Source of the DNA: Caulobacter soli
GTDB lineage: Bacteria; Pseudomonadota; Alphaproteobacteria; Caulobacterales; Caulobacteraceae
Assembly: GCF_011045195.1 (NCBI RefSeq)
Contig: NZ_CP049199.1
Span: forward strand, 744,001-808,000
Reading direction: 5' to 3'
Length of the DNA: 64,000 nucleotides
The number at the start of each line of letters is the position of its first letter. Position 1 is the stretch's first letter. The notes below the pieces were generated by a model that saw only the letters and a list, made by a program, of their open reading frames with translations, had not been told where the DNA came from and made no database searches. Positions 55,543 to 64,000 of this stretch are shown piece by piece. Made by a program: the position numbers and the translations under genes.

Positions 55543-56715
55543 ATGACGACCCTCGCCAAGCCGGCGATCCGCCCGGCTCGCCCCGAGTTCTCTTCCGGCC
55601 CCTGCGCCAAGCGCCCAGGCTGGACCCCCGAAAATCTCAGAAATGCTGTCCTCGGCCGGTCGCACCGTTCGAAGCTGGGCAAGGGCCGCCTGAAGGCCGC
55701 CATCGACCAGACGCGCGAAGTCCTGGAAGTCCCCGCCGACTTCCTGATCGGCATCGTCGCCGGTTCGGACACCGGCGCCGTCGAGATGGCGATGTGGTCG
55801 ATGCTGGGCGCCAAGCCCGTGCAGCTGCTGGCCTTCGAGTCCTTCGGCAAGGACTGGGTCACCGACGTCACCAAGCAATTGAAGCTGCCCAACGTCGAAG
55901 TGCTCGACGCGCCCTACGGCCAGCTGCCCGACACCTCCAAGGTCGATCCGGCCAAGGACCTGGTCTTCACCTGGAACGGCACCACCTCGGGCGTCCGCGT
56001 TCCGAACGCCGACTTCATCTCGGCCGACCGCGAAGGCGTCGTCATCTGCGACGCCACCAGCGCCGCCTTCGCCCAGGACCTGGACTGGACGAAGCTGGAT
56101 GTCGTGACCTTCTCCTGGCAGAAGGCCCTGGGCGGCGAAGGCGCGCACGGGATCCTGATCCTGTCGCCGCGCGCCGTGGCCCGCCTGGAAAGCTACACCC
56201 CGGCCTGGCCGATGCCGAAGCTCTTCCGCATGACCAAGGGCGGCAAGATCGCCGCCGACATCTTCGAAGGCGCGACCATCAACACGCCGTCGATGCTGTG
56301 CGTGGAAGACGCGCTGGACGCCCTGAAGTGGGCCGCCTCGATCGGCGGCCTGGAAGCCATGCAGGGCCGCGCCGACCAGAACCTGGCGGTCATCGCCGAC
56401 TGGGTGGCCAAGACCCCGTGGGTCGAGTTCCTGGCGGCCACGCCGGAAATCCGCTCCAACACCTCGGTGTGCCTCAAGGTCGTCGATCCCACGATCGCGG
56501 CCCTGTCGGACGACGCCCAGGCCGACTTCGCCAAGAAGCTGGCCAGTCTGCTCGAGAAGGAGGGCGCGGCCCTCGACATCGGCGGCTATCGCGACGCCCC
56601 GGCCGGCCTGCGCATCTGGTGCGGCGCCACCGTCGAGGCTTCGGACCTGGAAGCCCTGACGCCCTGGCTCGACTGGGCCTTCGCCACGGTCTCGGCCGAA
56701 CTGGCCGCCGCTTAA
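55543..56715 (+). CDS. serC: Phosphoserine aminotransferase
   Basis: A 390-residue PLP enzyme of the alphaproteobacterial SerC type. [49 protein letters not shown] and the PLP-lysine in [14 protein letters not shown] are visible. It converts phosphohydroxypyruvate to phosphoserine. It lies upstream of serA with an intervening hairpin. Confidence 0.95.
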   Translation: MTTLAKPAIRPARPEFSSGPCAKRPGWTPENLRNAVLGRSHRSKLGKGRLKAAIDQTREVLEVPADFLIGIVAGSDTGAVEMAMWSMLGAKPVQLLAFESFGKDWVTDVTKQLKLPNVEVLDAPYGQLPDTSKVDPAKDLVFTWNGTTSGVRVPNADFISADREGVVICDATSAAFAQDLDWTKLDVVTFSWQKALGGEGAHGILILSPRAVARLESYTPAWPMPKLFRMTKGGKIAADIFEGATINTPSMLCVEDALDALKWAASIGGLEAMQGRADQNLAVIADWVAKTPWVEFLAATPEIRSNTSVCLKVVDPTIAALSDDAQADFAKKLASLLEKEGAALDIGGYRDAPAGLRIWCGATVEASDLEALTPWLDWAFATVSAELAAA

Positions 56716-56736
56716 GCTCTTAAAGACAGCGACTGG

Positions 56737-56771
56737 AATCCTCGTCCCTCGACCTGTTCGGGACGAGGATT
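56737..56771. terminator. Hairpin between serC and serA
   Basis: A perfect 12-bp stem AATCCTCGTCCC/GGGACGAGGATT, followed on the plus strand by TTC. The arms resemble family D ends. It could attenuate serA relative to serC, or be a repeat. Confidence 0.55.
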
Positions 56772-56848
56772 TCAGACCCCCACATCAGCAGTCGTCGCCC
56801 AAGCTCCGCCCAAGGACCGGCACGACTTTCAAGATCGGACACCTCACC

Positions 56849-58426
56849 ATGGCTCCTCGCGTCCTCATCGCTGACAAGCTCAGCCCCGCCGCCGTCGAGA
56901 TCTTCAAGAACCGCGGCCTCGACTTCGACATCAAGGTCGGCCTGACCAAGGACGAACTGATCGCCGTCATCGGCGACTATGACGGCATCGCCATCCGCTC
57001 GGGCGCCAAGCTCGACAAGGACGTGATCGCCGCCGCCCACAAGCTGCAGGTCATCGCCCGCGCCGGCATCGGCGTCGACAATGTCGACATCCCCGCCGCC
57101 ACCGCCAAGGGCGTGGTGGTGATGAACACCCCGTTCGGCAACTCGATCACCACGGCCGAGCACGCCATCGCCATGATGTTCGCCCTGGCCCGCCAGCTGC
57201 CCGCCGCCGACGCCTCCACCCAGGCCGGCAAGTGGGAGAAGAACCGCTTCATGGGCGTGGAGCTGTACGCCAAGACCCTGGGCCTGATCGGCGCCGGCAA
57301 CATCGGCGGCATCGTCGCCGACCGGGCTCTCGGCCTGAAGATGAAGGTCGTGGCCTACGACCCCTTCCTGTCGCCGGAACGCGCCATCGAGATGGGCGTC
57401 GAGAAGGTCGAGCTGGAAGACCTGCTGGCCCGCGCCGACGTCATCACCCTGCACACCCCGCTGACCGACAAGACCCGCAACATCCTGTCGGCCGACAATC
57501 TGAAGAAGACCAAGAAGGGCGTGCTGATCGTCAACTGCGCCCGCGGCGGCCTGGTCGACGAAGTGGCCCTGCGCGAGCTGCTCGACAGCGGCCACGTGGG
57601 CGGCGCGGGCTTCGACGTGTTCGTCACCGAGCCGGCCAAGGAAAACCCGCTGTTCGGTTCGGACCGCGTGGTGGCCACCCCGCACCTGGGCGCCAGCACC
57701 AACGAAGCCCAGGAGAACGTCGCCCTGCAAGTCGCCGAGCAGATGAGCGACTATCTGCTGACCGGCGCCGTCACCAACGCGCTGAACAGCCCGTCGATCA
57801 CCGCCGAAGAAGCCCCCAAGCTGAAGCCGTTCGTGGCCCTGGCCGAGAAGATCGGCGCCCTGGCCGGCCAGATGGTCGACTTCGGCATCAAGGCCATCGA
57901 CATCGCCTACGAGGGCGAGGTCTCCAACCTCAACGTCAAGCCGATGACCTCGGCCGCCCTGGCCGGGATCCTCAAGCCGATGCTGGCCGAGATCAACATG
58001 GTCTCCGCCCCCGCCGTGGCCAAGGATCGCGGGATCACCGTCTCGGAGAGCCGCCAGGAAATCAGCCCCACCTATGACAGCCTGATGCGCATCACCATCA
58101 CCACCGAGAAGGGCAAGCGCGCCTTCGCCGGCACGGTGATCGCCGGCGCGCCGCGCATGGTCGAGGTCAAGGGCATGGAACTGGACGCCGGCTTCGCCCC
58201 GGCCATGCTCTACATCAACAACCTGGACAAGCCGGGCTTCATCGGCGCCCTGGGCATGCTGCTGGGCGAGGCGGGCGTCAACATCGCCACCTTCAACCTG
58301 GGCCGCCTGTCGGCCGACGAAGACGCCATCGCCCTGGTCGGCGTCGACCAGGCCCCGGACGAGGCCCTGCTGGCCAAGATCCAGGCCCTGCCACACGTCA
58401 AGGAAGCCCGCGCCCTGACGTTCTGA
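56849..58426 (+). CDS. serA: D-3-phosphoglycerate dehydrogenase
   Basis: A 525-residue type I SerA. The substrate domain, the NAD motif GAGNIGGIVADRA, CARGGLVDE, and the catalytic His in TPHLGASTNEA are visible. The intervening domain and C-terminal ACT domain (INNLDKPGFIGALGMLLGEAGVNIA) are present. It starts serine synthesis and is possibly feedback-inhibited through ACT. Confidence 0.96.
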   Translation: MAPRVLIADKLSPAAVEIFKNRGLDFDIKVGLTKDELIAVIGDYDGIAIRSGAKLDKDVIAAAHKLQVIARAGIGVDNVDIPAATAKGVVVMNTPFGNSITTAEHAIAMMFALARQLPAADASTQAGKWEKNRFMGVELYAKTLGLIGAGNIGGIVADRALGLKMKVVAYDPFLSPERAIEMGVEKVELEDLLARADVITLHTPLTDKTRNILSADNLKKTKKGVLIVNCARGGLVDEVALRELLDSGHVGGAGFDVFVTEPAKENPLFGSDRVVATPHLGASTNEAQENVALQVAEQMSDYLLTGAVTNALNSPSITAEEAPKLKPFVALAEKIGALAGQMVDFGIKAIDIAYEGEVSNLNVKPMTSAALAGILKPMLAEINMVSAPAVAKDRGITVSESRQEISPTYDSLMRITITTEKGKRAFAGTVIAGAPRMVEVKGMELDAGFAPAMLYINNLDKPGFIGALGMLLGEAGVNIATFNLGRLSADEDAIALVGVDQAPDEALLAKIQALPHVKEARALTF

Positions 58427-58436
58427 TCCCTCCGAA

Positions 58437-58489
58437 CCCTTCTCCCCTTGCGGGATAAGGTGTCAGCGAAAGCTGACGGATGAGGGGTC
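58437..58489. repeat. Family E element, single module
   Basis: CCCTTCTCCCC...GGGATAAGG with a side hairpin TCAGCG-AAAG-CTGA; it follows the serA stop and precedes its terminator. Confidence 0.75.
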
Positions 58490-58501
58490 TTTCAGACCTA
58501 T

Positions 58502-58541
58502 CCGCCGCGTCCAGCTTGATCGCTGGGCGCGGCGGTTTTCG
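58502..58541 (+). terminator. Rho-independent terminator of serA
   Basis: CCGCCGCGTCCAGC pairs with GCTGGGCGCGGCGG (one G-T wobble) and is followed by TTTTC. Confidence 0.85.
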
Positions 58542-58607
58542 TTGGCGTGACGGCCTATGGTTGAGTTGCGGAATCTGCTACCGTCGCTTGTCCGGTGGAG
58601 CTGAAAA

Positions 58608-58829
58608 ATGATCGATCATCTTTCAAGAGACGAACTGGCCGAGATCGCCCGCAGCGGCGGAGGCCTCGACCTCCGCGTCGGCAAGCGCAGCGCGGAGGAC
58701 CTGTGCTTCATCGCTCGGGCCATGGTTCCGGGCAGCCTGTTCATCCTTCGAGGGCCCGCGTCGTTCACGCTGGAGGAGCTCTCCTTCATCGCCCGAAGCG
58801 GCAATGGCGCGGTGGTTTTCCAGGGCTGA
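58608..58829 (+). CDS. 73-residue protein built of three tandem repeats
   Basis: The whole protein can be read as three repeats of about 24 residues: SRDELAEIARSGGG..., SAEDLCFIARAMVPG... and TLEELSFIARSGNG..., each with an [ED]-L-x-x-IAR core followed by a short hydrophobic strand. The ATG follows GGTGGAG. No known family comes to mind. It is monocistronic. Confidence 0.65.
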   Translation: MIDHLSRDELAEIARSGGGLDLRVGKRSAEDLCFIARAMVPGSLFILRGPASFTLEELSFIARSGNGAVVFQG

Positions 58830-58950
58830 GCCAAGTCCGGCGCGGTGAAGATCCTGTGCAGGTCGGGAGGCGATGCGGCCAAGCCTGGGCTTCGCCATTT
58901 TCAAGCCTCACCGGACCGGCTAGGTGCGGAGATCCCAGCCAGGAGCTTCG

Positions 58951-59316
58951 ATGTCCCTCCGCGCCCGCAAGATCAACCGTATCGTCTTCATCGTCTTCCT
59001 GAGCGCGTCCGCCTACGCCCTGGCCAAGGCCCTGTTGCCGGGCGACGACAGCGTCGGCTTCATCCCCTGGGACAAGGCCAAGCACTTCATCGTCTTCTAC
59101 GTGCTGAGCGTCCTGGCCAGCCTGGCCCTGCCGCAGAGCCGGCTGCACCGCATCGGCTTGGTCCTCCTGGCGTTCGGCGGCTCGATCGAGATCCTGCAGG
59201 GCTTCGTCGGCCGCGACGCCTCGTGGTTCGACCTGTTCGCCGACGCCTGCGGCATCAGCGCGGCGTTCGGACCGATGCTGGTGTCCAAGTGGTGGCGGGA
59301 GACGGCGCGGTTCTGA
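58951..59316 (+). CDS. VanZ-like family membrane protein
   Basis: A 121-residue protein with four TM segments (about 10-28, 49-65, 71-89, 95-112). The conserved pattern DKAKHFIVFYVL followed by a later EILQGFVGRDASWFDLFADACG fits the VanZ/teicoplanin-resistance-like family. The role is unknown. The ATG follows AGGAG. Confidence 0.8.
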   Translation: MSLRARKINRIVFIVFLSASAYALAKALLPGDDSVGFIPWDKAKHFIVFYVLSVLASLALPQSRLHRIGLVLLAFGGSIEILQGFVGRDASWFDLFADACGISAAFGPMLVSKWWRETARF

Positions 59317-59322
59317 TTTTGT

Positions 59323-59445
59323 CCGTTTTCCCGGCGAAGGCCGGGACCCAGATGGCAGATGTAGAGGCGGAGTCCATAAGCTCAGCGCTCATCCAGCCCG
59401 CCCAAATGGATGGGATCTGGATCCCGGCCTTCGCCGGGAAAACGG
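59323..59445. repeat. Family C palindromic element
   Basis: CCGTTTTCCCGGCGAAGG and its exact complement close the element, with inner GACCCAGAT/ATCTGGATC. It sits between convergent genes and ends 1 base from the crotonase stop codon. Confidence 0.85.
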
Positions 59446-59446
59446 A

Positions 59447-60208
59447 TTAAAAGGTCCCACCCCGCCCTTCGCCGTCCCTGAACCGCGCCGCGCCCGCCCG
59501 GGCTTCGCGCCGCAGGGGCTCCAGCCCGCCGATCCCCTCGACCTTCAGCGCCTCTTCCAGCGAGACGTCCCACTGGGCGAAGGCCGAGGCGCGGTCGGCG
59601 CGCAGGCAGATCTGCGGGAAGACGGCGATCTGGGCGGCCAGGGCCTGGGCCGCGCCAAGCGCCTCGCCGGCCGGGACCACGCGGTCGGCCAGGCCCCAGC
59701 TCAGCGCCTCGACGGCCTCGACCGCGCGGCCGGTCAGGATCATGTCCAGCGCCCGGCCCTGGCCGACGATCCGCGGCAGCCGCACCGTGCCGCCGTCGAT
59801 CAGCGGCACGCCCCAACGCCGGCAGAACACGCCGAAGATCGCGCTGGCCGACGCCACCCGCAGGTCGCACCACAGGGCCAGTTCCAGCCCGCCGGCCACC
59901 GCGTGGCCCTCGACGGCGGCGATCACCGGCTTGGACAGCAAGCGCCGCGTCGGCCCCATCGGACCCTCGCCGACCGGGTCGTAGCGCTCGCCCTCGCCGG
60001 AGGCGGCGACGGCCAGGTCGAACCCGGCGCAGAACGTTCCGCCGGCCCCGGTCAACACCGCCACGGCGGCGGTCGGATCGGCCTCGAAGGCGTCGAAGGC
60101 CGCCCGCAGTTGCAGGGCCGTGTCGGGGTTCACCGCGTTGCGCTTGTCCGGGCGGTTGATCGTCACGGTCCAGACCGGGCCGTCGGTGTGGAGCTCGACT
60201 TCGGCCAT
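59447..60208 (-). CDS. Enoyl-CoA hydratase/isomerase family protein
   Basis: A 253-residue crotonase-fold protein. NRPDKRNAVN, AGGTFCAGFDL (oxyanion hole) and EGHAVAGGLELALWCDLRVAS are clear. The catalytic Glu positions look partly changed (CRRWGVPLIDGGTVRLPRIVG), so hydratase versus isomerase cannot be told. It is divergent from imuA. Confidence 0.9.
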   Translation of the reverse strand: MAEVELHTDGPVWTVTINRPDKRNAVNPDTALQLRAAFDAFEADPTAAVAVLTGAGGTFCAGFDLAVAASGEGERYDPVGEGPMGPTRRLLSKPVIAAVEGHAVAGGLELALWCDLRVASASAIFGVFCRRWGVPLIDGGTVRLPRIVGQGRALDMILTGRAVEAVEALSWGLADRVVPAGEALGAAQALAAQIAVFPQICLRADRASAFAQWDVSLEEALKVEGIGGLEPLRREARAGAARFRDGEGRGGTF

Positions 60209-60289
60209 CTCAAATCTCCGCGCGTCCGGGTCGGCGCCCTTTGTCGCAGCATGACGGGCTCGGCTTGACTCTCCAACCTCGGAGGATCA

Positions 60290-60304
60290 GAACAAAAGTG
60301 GAAC
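60290..60304 (+). promoter_or_regulatory. SOS (LexA) box of imuA-imuB-dnaE2
   Basis: GAAC-N7-GAAC, the alphaproteobacterial LexA motif in direct-repeat form, lies 15 bases before the imuA ATG. Confidence 0.85.
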
Positions 60305-60319
60305 ATTGGAGTGTGCAGC

Positions 60320-61099
60320 ATGCCCGGGGCGAAACCCGCCCTTTCGGCTTTGAGAGCCCAGATCGCCGCCTTGGAAGCGGGGACTCGGACTCCGCCGCCC
60401 GTCCTGCCGTTCGGCGATCCGCGCATCGACGGCTGCTTTCCGGGCGGCGGCCTGCAACGCGGCGGCTGGCATGAGGTGGGCGGGTCGGGGCTGGAGGAAG
60501 AGACCGGCGCCGCCCCTGCGGCCTTCACCGCCCTGATGCTGCGGCCGCTGGCGGCCCAGGGCGCGGTGGTCTGGGTGATGCGGCGTGACGACCTGCACGT
60601 GCCAGGCCTGGTCAATCTGGGCTTTCCGGCCGAACGCCTGATTCAGGTGCGGGCCCGCGACGAGGCCGAGGTGCTGGCGGTGCTGGAGGACGCCCTGGCC
60701 ACGGTGGGCGTCGCCGCCGCGATCGGCGAGGCCGAGACCCCCGACCTCAAGGCCGGCCGCCGCCTGCAGTTGGCCTGCGAGCGGCGAGGCTCGACCGGGG
60801 TGCTGCTGCGAAGACGGCCCTATGGCGGGCCGGTGGGCAAGGTCCGGGAGGTGTCGGGTTCGGCCGTCCAGACCCGCTGGCGCGTCGCCGCCGCTCCCAG
60901 CCAACCCCCGCCGGGCGAGCCGGGCCTGGGCCCGCCACGCTGGCGGGTCGACCTCGAACGCTGCCGGGGCGGCCGTCCCGGCGCCTGGATCCTCGAACAA
61001 GCGGAGGCCGCCGATGGCCCGCATCCTTTCCGTCTGGTGTCGCAACTGGCCGATCACGACGTGGCGGCGAGCGAACCCGAACTTCGGCGCGCCGGGTGA
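60320..61099 (+). CDS. imuA: SOS mutasome protein ImuA
   Basis: A 259-residue RecA-like protein lacking classical Walker motifs, as in ImuA. LPFGDPRIDGCFPGGGLQRGGWHEV is the family start region. It works with ImuB and DnaE2 in error-prone repair. The ATG is preceded by GGAG; a GTG three codons earlier is possible. The last 86 bases overlap imuB in another frame. Confidence 0.93.
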   Translation: MPGAKPALSALRAQIAALEAGTRTPPPVLPFGDPRIDGCFPGGGLQRGGWHEVGGSGLEEETGAAPAAFTALMLRPLAAQGAVVWVMRRDDLHVPGLVNLGFPAERLIQVRARDEAEVLAVLEDALATVGVAAAIGEAETPDLKAGRRLQLACERRGSTGVLLRRRPYGGPVGKVREVSGSAVQTRWRVAAAPSQPPPGEPGLGPPRWRVDLERCRGGRPGAWILEQAEAADGPHPFRLVSQLADHDVAASEPELRRAG

Positions 61100-62687
61100 C
61101 GCCAAAGCCTCCCCCCGTGGGGGAGGCGACCGCGCAGCGGTCGGTGGGGGGAGTGATCGGAAGGTCGGTCCCGCCGGTGGTCGACGGCCTATTCCTCCCC
61201 CCTCCGTCGCCTGCGGCGACACCTCCCCCACGGGGGGAGGCTCTGTTCCGCCCGTCGCCCTGATCGCCACCGAAGGCGGCACGCGCCGCCTGGCCGCCGT
61301 CGACGACGCAGCCGCGGCCCTGGGCCTGCACGTCGGCCAGAAGGCCGCCGACGCCGCGGCCCTGGTCCCCGACCTGCTGACCGCCGATCACGATCCCGAC
61401 GGCGACCGCGCCGCCCTGGAGATCCTCTGCGACTGGTGCGTGCGCTTCTCGCCGGCCGTGGCGATCGACGGGCTGGACGGCCTGTTCCTCGACGTCGAGG
61501 GCGTCTCCCACCTGTGGGGCGGCGAGGCGGCCATGCTGGACGACCTGCTGGCCCGCCTCGAACGCTGGGGCGCGCCGGCGAGAGGCGCGATCGCCGACAC
61601 CCCCGGCGCGGCCTGGGCCCTGGCCCGCTACGCCCCCGACCGCACCATCGCTCCGCCAGGCGGCCAGGGCGCGTTACTGGCCCCGCTGCCGGTCGCCGCC
61701 CTGCGCCTGGACGAGGCCGCCCAGGCCCAACTGCCGCGCCTGGGCCTGTTCCACATCGGCCAGCTCTTGACCCTGCCGCGCGCCCAGCTGGCCAAGCGCT
61801 TCGGCCTGGCCGCCGTGCTGCGCATCGACCAGGCCCTGGGCGCGGCCCGCGAAGCCCTGACCTTCCGCCGCCCCGCCACCCCCTGGTTCGACCGCCTGGC
61901 CTTCTTCGAACCGATCAGCGCCCTGGAGGACCTGGAACGGGTGACGGGGGATGTCATGATCTTGATCTGCCGCAGGCTCGAAGAGGAAGGGCAGGGCGCC
62001 AAGCGCTTCGAGGTTGTCTTTCACCGCCTGGACGGCAAGGCCATGCCGGTCGCGGCCGGCCTGTCGCGACCGGGGCGCGACGCCAAGCGACTGGCGCGTC
62101 TGCTGGCGCCCAAGCTGGGGGTGATCGATCCCGGTTTCGGGATCGAGGTGGTCACGGTGTTCGCCCTGGACGTCGAACCGCTCTCGACGGTCCAGACCCG
62201 GATGGACGCCGAGGCGGGCGTCGGTGTCGACGAGAGCTTGGCGCCCCTGATCGATCGCCTGATGAACCGCCTGGGAAGCGCTCGCGTTTGGCGCGCCGAC
62301 CTGCGCGAAAGTCATGTCCCGGAACGCTCGGTCATGCGGTCGGCGCCTTTGGCGGCGCCGGGCGAAAAGTCGTGGGATCCGGCTCGTCCCCGACCCTCGC
62401 GTCTTCTCAAGCGACCCGAAGCCATCGAGGTGATGGCCAAGCTTCCCGATGATCCGCCCGTGCGCTTTCAATGGCGGAACAAGACCCACCGTGTGCGCCA
62501 CGCCGAAGGCCCGGAACGCATCGGCCAGGAATGGTGGCGCACCGCTTTCGACGAGGTGGGACCCGCCAAGATCCGTGACTACTACCGCGTGGAGGACGAG
62601 GCGGGCGGTCGGTACTGGATCTACCGCCAGGGCCTGTACGGCGTCGGCGATGAACCGAAATGGTGGCTGCATGGCCTGTTCGGATAA
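61014..62687 (+). CDS. imuB: SOS mutasome Y-family-like protein ImuB with in-frame palindromic insert
   Basis: A 557-residue ImuB, a Y-family polymerase homologue lacking catalytic acidic residues, which recruits DnaE2 and the beta clamp. The start MARILSVWCRNWPITTW is typical. Residues 32-76 are encoded by a 135-bp family B palindrome (61107-61241) that begins and ends on codon boundaries and separates the first strand from PVALIATEGGTRRLAAVD. C-terminal ImuB segments (QWRNKTHRVRHAEGPERI, RDYYRVEDEAGGRYWIYRQGLY) are intact. Confidence 0.94.
   Translation: MARILSVWCRNWPITTWRRANPNFGAPGDAKASPRGGGDRAAVGGGSDRKVGPAGGRRPIPPPSVACGDTSPTGGGSVPPVALIATEGGTRRLAAVDDAAAALGLHVGQKAADAAALVPDLLTADHDPDGDRAALEILCDWCVRFSPAVAIDGLDGLFLDVEGVSHLWGGEAAMLDDLLARLERWGAPARGAIADTPGAAWALARYAPDRTIAPPGGQGALLAPLPVAALRLDEAAQAQLPRLGLFHIGQLLTLPRAQLAKRFGLAAVLRIDQALGAAREALTFRRPATPWFDRLAFFEPISALEDLERVTGDVMILICRRLEEEGQGAKRFEVVFHRLDGKAMPVAAGLSRPGRDAKRLARLLAPKLGVIDPGFGIEVVTVFALDVEPLSTVQTRMDAEAGVGVDESLAPLIDRLMNRLGSARVWRADLRESHVPERSVMRSAPLAAPGEKSWDPARPRPSRLLKRPEAIEVMAKLPDDPPVRFQWRNKTHRVRHAEGPERIGQEWWRTAFDEVGPAKIRDYYRVEDEAGGRYWIYRQGLYGVGDEPKWWLHGLFG
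61107..61241. repeat. Family B palindromic element inside imuB
   Basis: GCCTCCCCCCGTGGG and its inverted copy close the element; the inner arms are GCGACCGCGCAGCGGTC and GTCGCCTGCGGCGAC. It is 135 bp, exactly 45 codons, and free of stops in the imuB frame. Confidence 0.9.
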
Positions 62688-62714
62688 GGCCTGTCCTTGT
62701 GAGGGGAAGGGGCG

Positions 62715-64000
62715 ATGACGGCCTATGCCGAGCTGCAGGCCACTACAAACTTCTCTTTCCTGCGCGGCGCCTCCCACGCCAAGGAGCTGATGTTCACCGC
62801 CGAGGCCTATGGCTTGAAAGCCCTGGGTGTCACCGACCGCAACACCCTGGCCGGGGTGGTGCGACCATGGACGTTCGCCAAGGACGAAGGGCTGAAGGCG
62901 CGCGCCTTGACCGGCTGTCGCCTGGATTTCGCCGACGAGACGCCGAGCCTGCTTTGCTACCCCTCGGATCGCGAGGCGTTCGGAAGGCTGACGCGCCTGC
63001 TAACCGTGGGCCAGCTACGCGGGGAGAAGGGGGAATGCCATCTCTTCTGGGAAGACTTCCTGCAATACGCCGAAGGACAGCTTGCCCTGATCGTACCGCC
63101 GGCTCGTCTCGACGAGACATTCGAGGCGCATCTCAACCAGATGGCCGGCGAGCTGCGCGGCCGGGTCTGGCTGACGGCCAATCGCGCCTATGCCGCCCAG
63201 GATCTCAAGCGCCTGGCGCGGCTGGCCGATCTGGCGCGGGATGCGCGCGCGCCGATGGTCGCTACAAACGACGTGCTCTACCACGCACCTGAGCGTCGGG
63301 TGCTGCAAGACGTCATGACCTGCATCCGTGAAGGCTGCACGATCCAGGAGGCCGGGTTTCGCCTGGAGGCCAATGCCGAGCGCCACCTCAAGCGCCCAAG
63401 CGAAATGGCCCGCCTCTTCGAGCGTTGGCCCCAGGCGGTGGAACGCACCCTGGAGATCGTCGAGCGCATCGATTTCGACCTGGGTCAGCTCAAGTACGAA
63501 TATCCCGACGAGCCCGTTCCGCCCGGCAGCACGGCGATCCGGCACCTGACCAAGCTGGCCTGGGACGGCGCCAAGACGCGCTATCCCGGCGGCGTGCCGG
63601 ACAAGGTCAGGACCTTGCTCAAGAGCGAGTTGAAGCTGATCAAGAAGCTCAAGGTCCCCGACTATTTCCTGACCGTCCACGACATCGTCAAATGGGCGCG
63701 CGACCAGAAGATCCTCTGCCAGGGACGCGGTTCGGCCGCCAATTCCTCGGTCTGTTTCTGCCTGGGCGTCACGGCGGTGGATCCAACCAAGCCTAATCAG
63801 GACCTGCTCTTCGCCCGGTTCCTCTCCGAGGAACGGGGCGAGCCGCCGGATATCGACGTCGACTTCGAGCATGATCGCCGCGAGGAGGTGATGCAGTACG
63901 TCTACCGGCGCTATGGCCGCCACCGGGCGGCGATCTGCGGCACGGTGATCCACTATCGGCCCCGCAGCGCCATTCGCGACGTCGGTAAGGCGCTGGGTCT
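62715..64000 (+). CDS. dnaE2: Error-prone DNA polymerase III alpha subunit DnaE2 (partial)
   Basis: The first 428 codons of DnaE2; the gene runs off the window. An N-terminal PHP domain ([17 protein letters not shown]) is followed by the polymerase palm, with [18 protein letters not shown] and catalytic Asp381 and Asp383 in PDIDVDF. The ATG follows GGGGAAGGGG, 27 bases after imuB. It is the translesion polymerase of the SOS mutasome. Confidence 0.95.
   Translation, partial: MTAYAELQATTNFSFLRGASHAKELMFTAEAYGLKALGVTDRNTLAGVVRPWTFAKDEGLKARALTGCRLDFADETPSLLCYPSDREAFGRLTRLLTVGQLRGEKGECHLFWEDFLQYAEGQLALIVPPARLDETFEAHLNQMAGELRGRVWLTANRAYAAQDLKRLARLADLARDARAPMVATNDVLYHAPERRVLQDVMTCIREGCTIQEAGFRLEANAERHLKRPSEMARLFERWPQAVERTLEIVERIDFDLGQLKYEYPDEPVPPGSTAIRHLTKLAWDGAKTRYPGGVPDKVRTLLKSELKLIKKLKVPDYFLTVHDIVKWARDQKILCQGRGSAANSSVCFCLGVTAVDPTKPNQDLLFARFLSEERGEPPDIDVDFEHDRREEVMQYVYRRYGRHRAAICGTVIHYRPRSAIRDVGKALG

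Overview
The window is a dense, GC-rich alphaproteobacterial chromosome segment that looks like a Caulobacter species. The reasons are the gene content and order (sigF-nrsF beside a bufferin operon, gap-pgk-fba next to zauP-zapA, yebC-ruvCAB-ybgC-tolQRAB-pal-cpoB-tilS-ftsH, serC-serA, imuA-imuB-dnaE2), the lineage-type promoters (sigma-F GTAACC-N16-CGAA, SOS GAAC-N7-GAAC) and the codon use. The genus is inferred from synteny and families I recognise, not from a search. I see no phage, insertion sequence, CRISPR array, rRNA or tRNA. Most of the window is housekeeping core; accessory content is small.

Layout. 0.2-7.4 kb: small envelope proteins, suhB, an ECF41-type sigma factor coupled to a membrane protein, thiE, the iron pair bfd-bfr with a Fur box, a TspO-like protein and a DUF2799 lipoprotein. 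7.5-11.4 kb: a bufABCD bufferin (MNIO) operon divergent from sigF-nrsF. 11.6-14.4 kb: EF-P with both modification enzymes EpmA and EpmB. 14.6-19.2 kb: an AraC regulator, two SDRs and a GMC oxidoreductase. 19.3-23.1 kb: glycolytic gap, a small membrane gene, pgk and fba. 23.3-29.5 kb: zauP-zapA, then an L,D-transpeptidase and an aminotransferase/MarR pair separating zapA from 6S RNA and 5-formyl-THF cyclo-ligase, then ymdB. 29.6-45.7 kb: ohr, yebC, ruvCAB, the Tol-Pal system, tilS and ftsH. 45.8-58.4 kb: folP, thiD, small secreted proteins, a hybrid histidine kinase and serC-serA. 58.6-64 kb: small proteins, a crotonase and the SOS mutasome imuA-imuB-dnaE2, with dnaE2 cut by the window edge.

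The most unusual layer is not a gene cluster but repetitive DNA. At least five families of long palindromic elements (named A to E here, plus singletons) fill most intergenic gaps, often within a few bases of stop codons. In three places such elements lie inside coding sequence: a 135-bp element in imuB (45 codons), a 144-bp element in tilS (48 codons), and a partial one later in tilS. All are read through in frame. Other copies contribute the ruvB ribosome-binding site or hold the epmA stop codon in a hairpin loop. This resembles the Rickettsia palindromic elements in principle, with unrelated sequence.

Regulatory sites visible by eye include an exact ECF41-type promoter (TGTCACA-N16-CGTC) before the ECF41 operon, a sigma-F promoter before sigF and a near match before bufA, an intra-operon terminator just after bufA, a Fur box before bfd, paired MarR operators, an SOS box before imuA, and two hairpins that would hide ribosome-binding sites.
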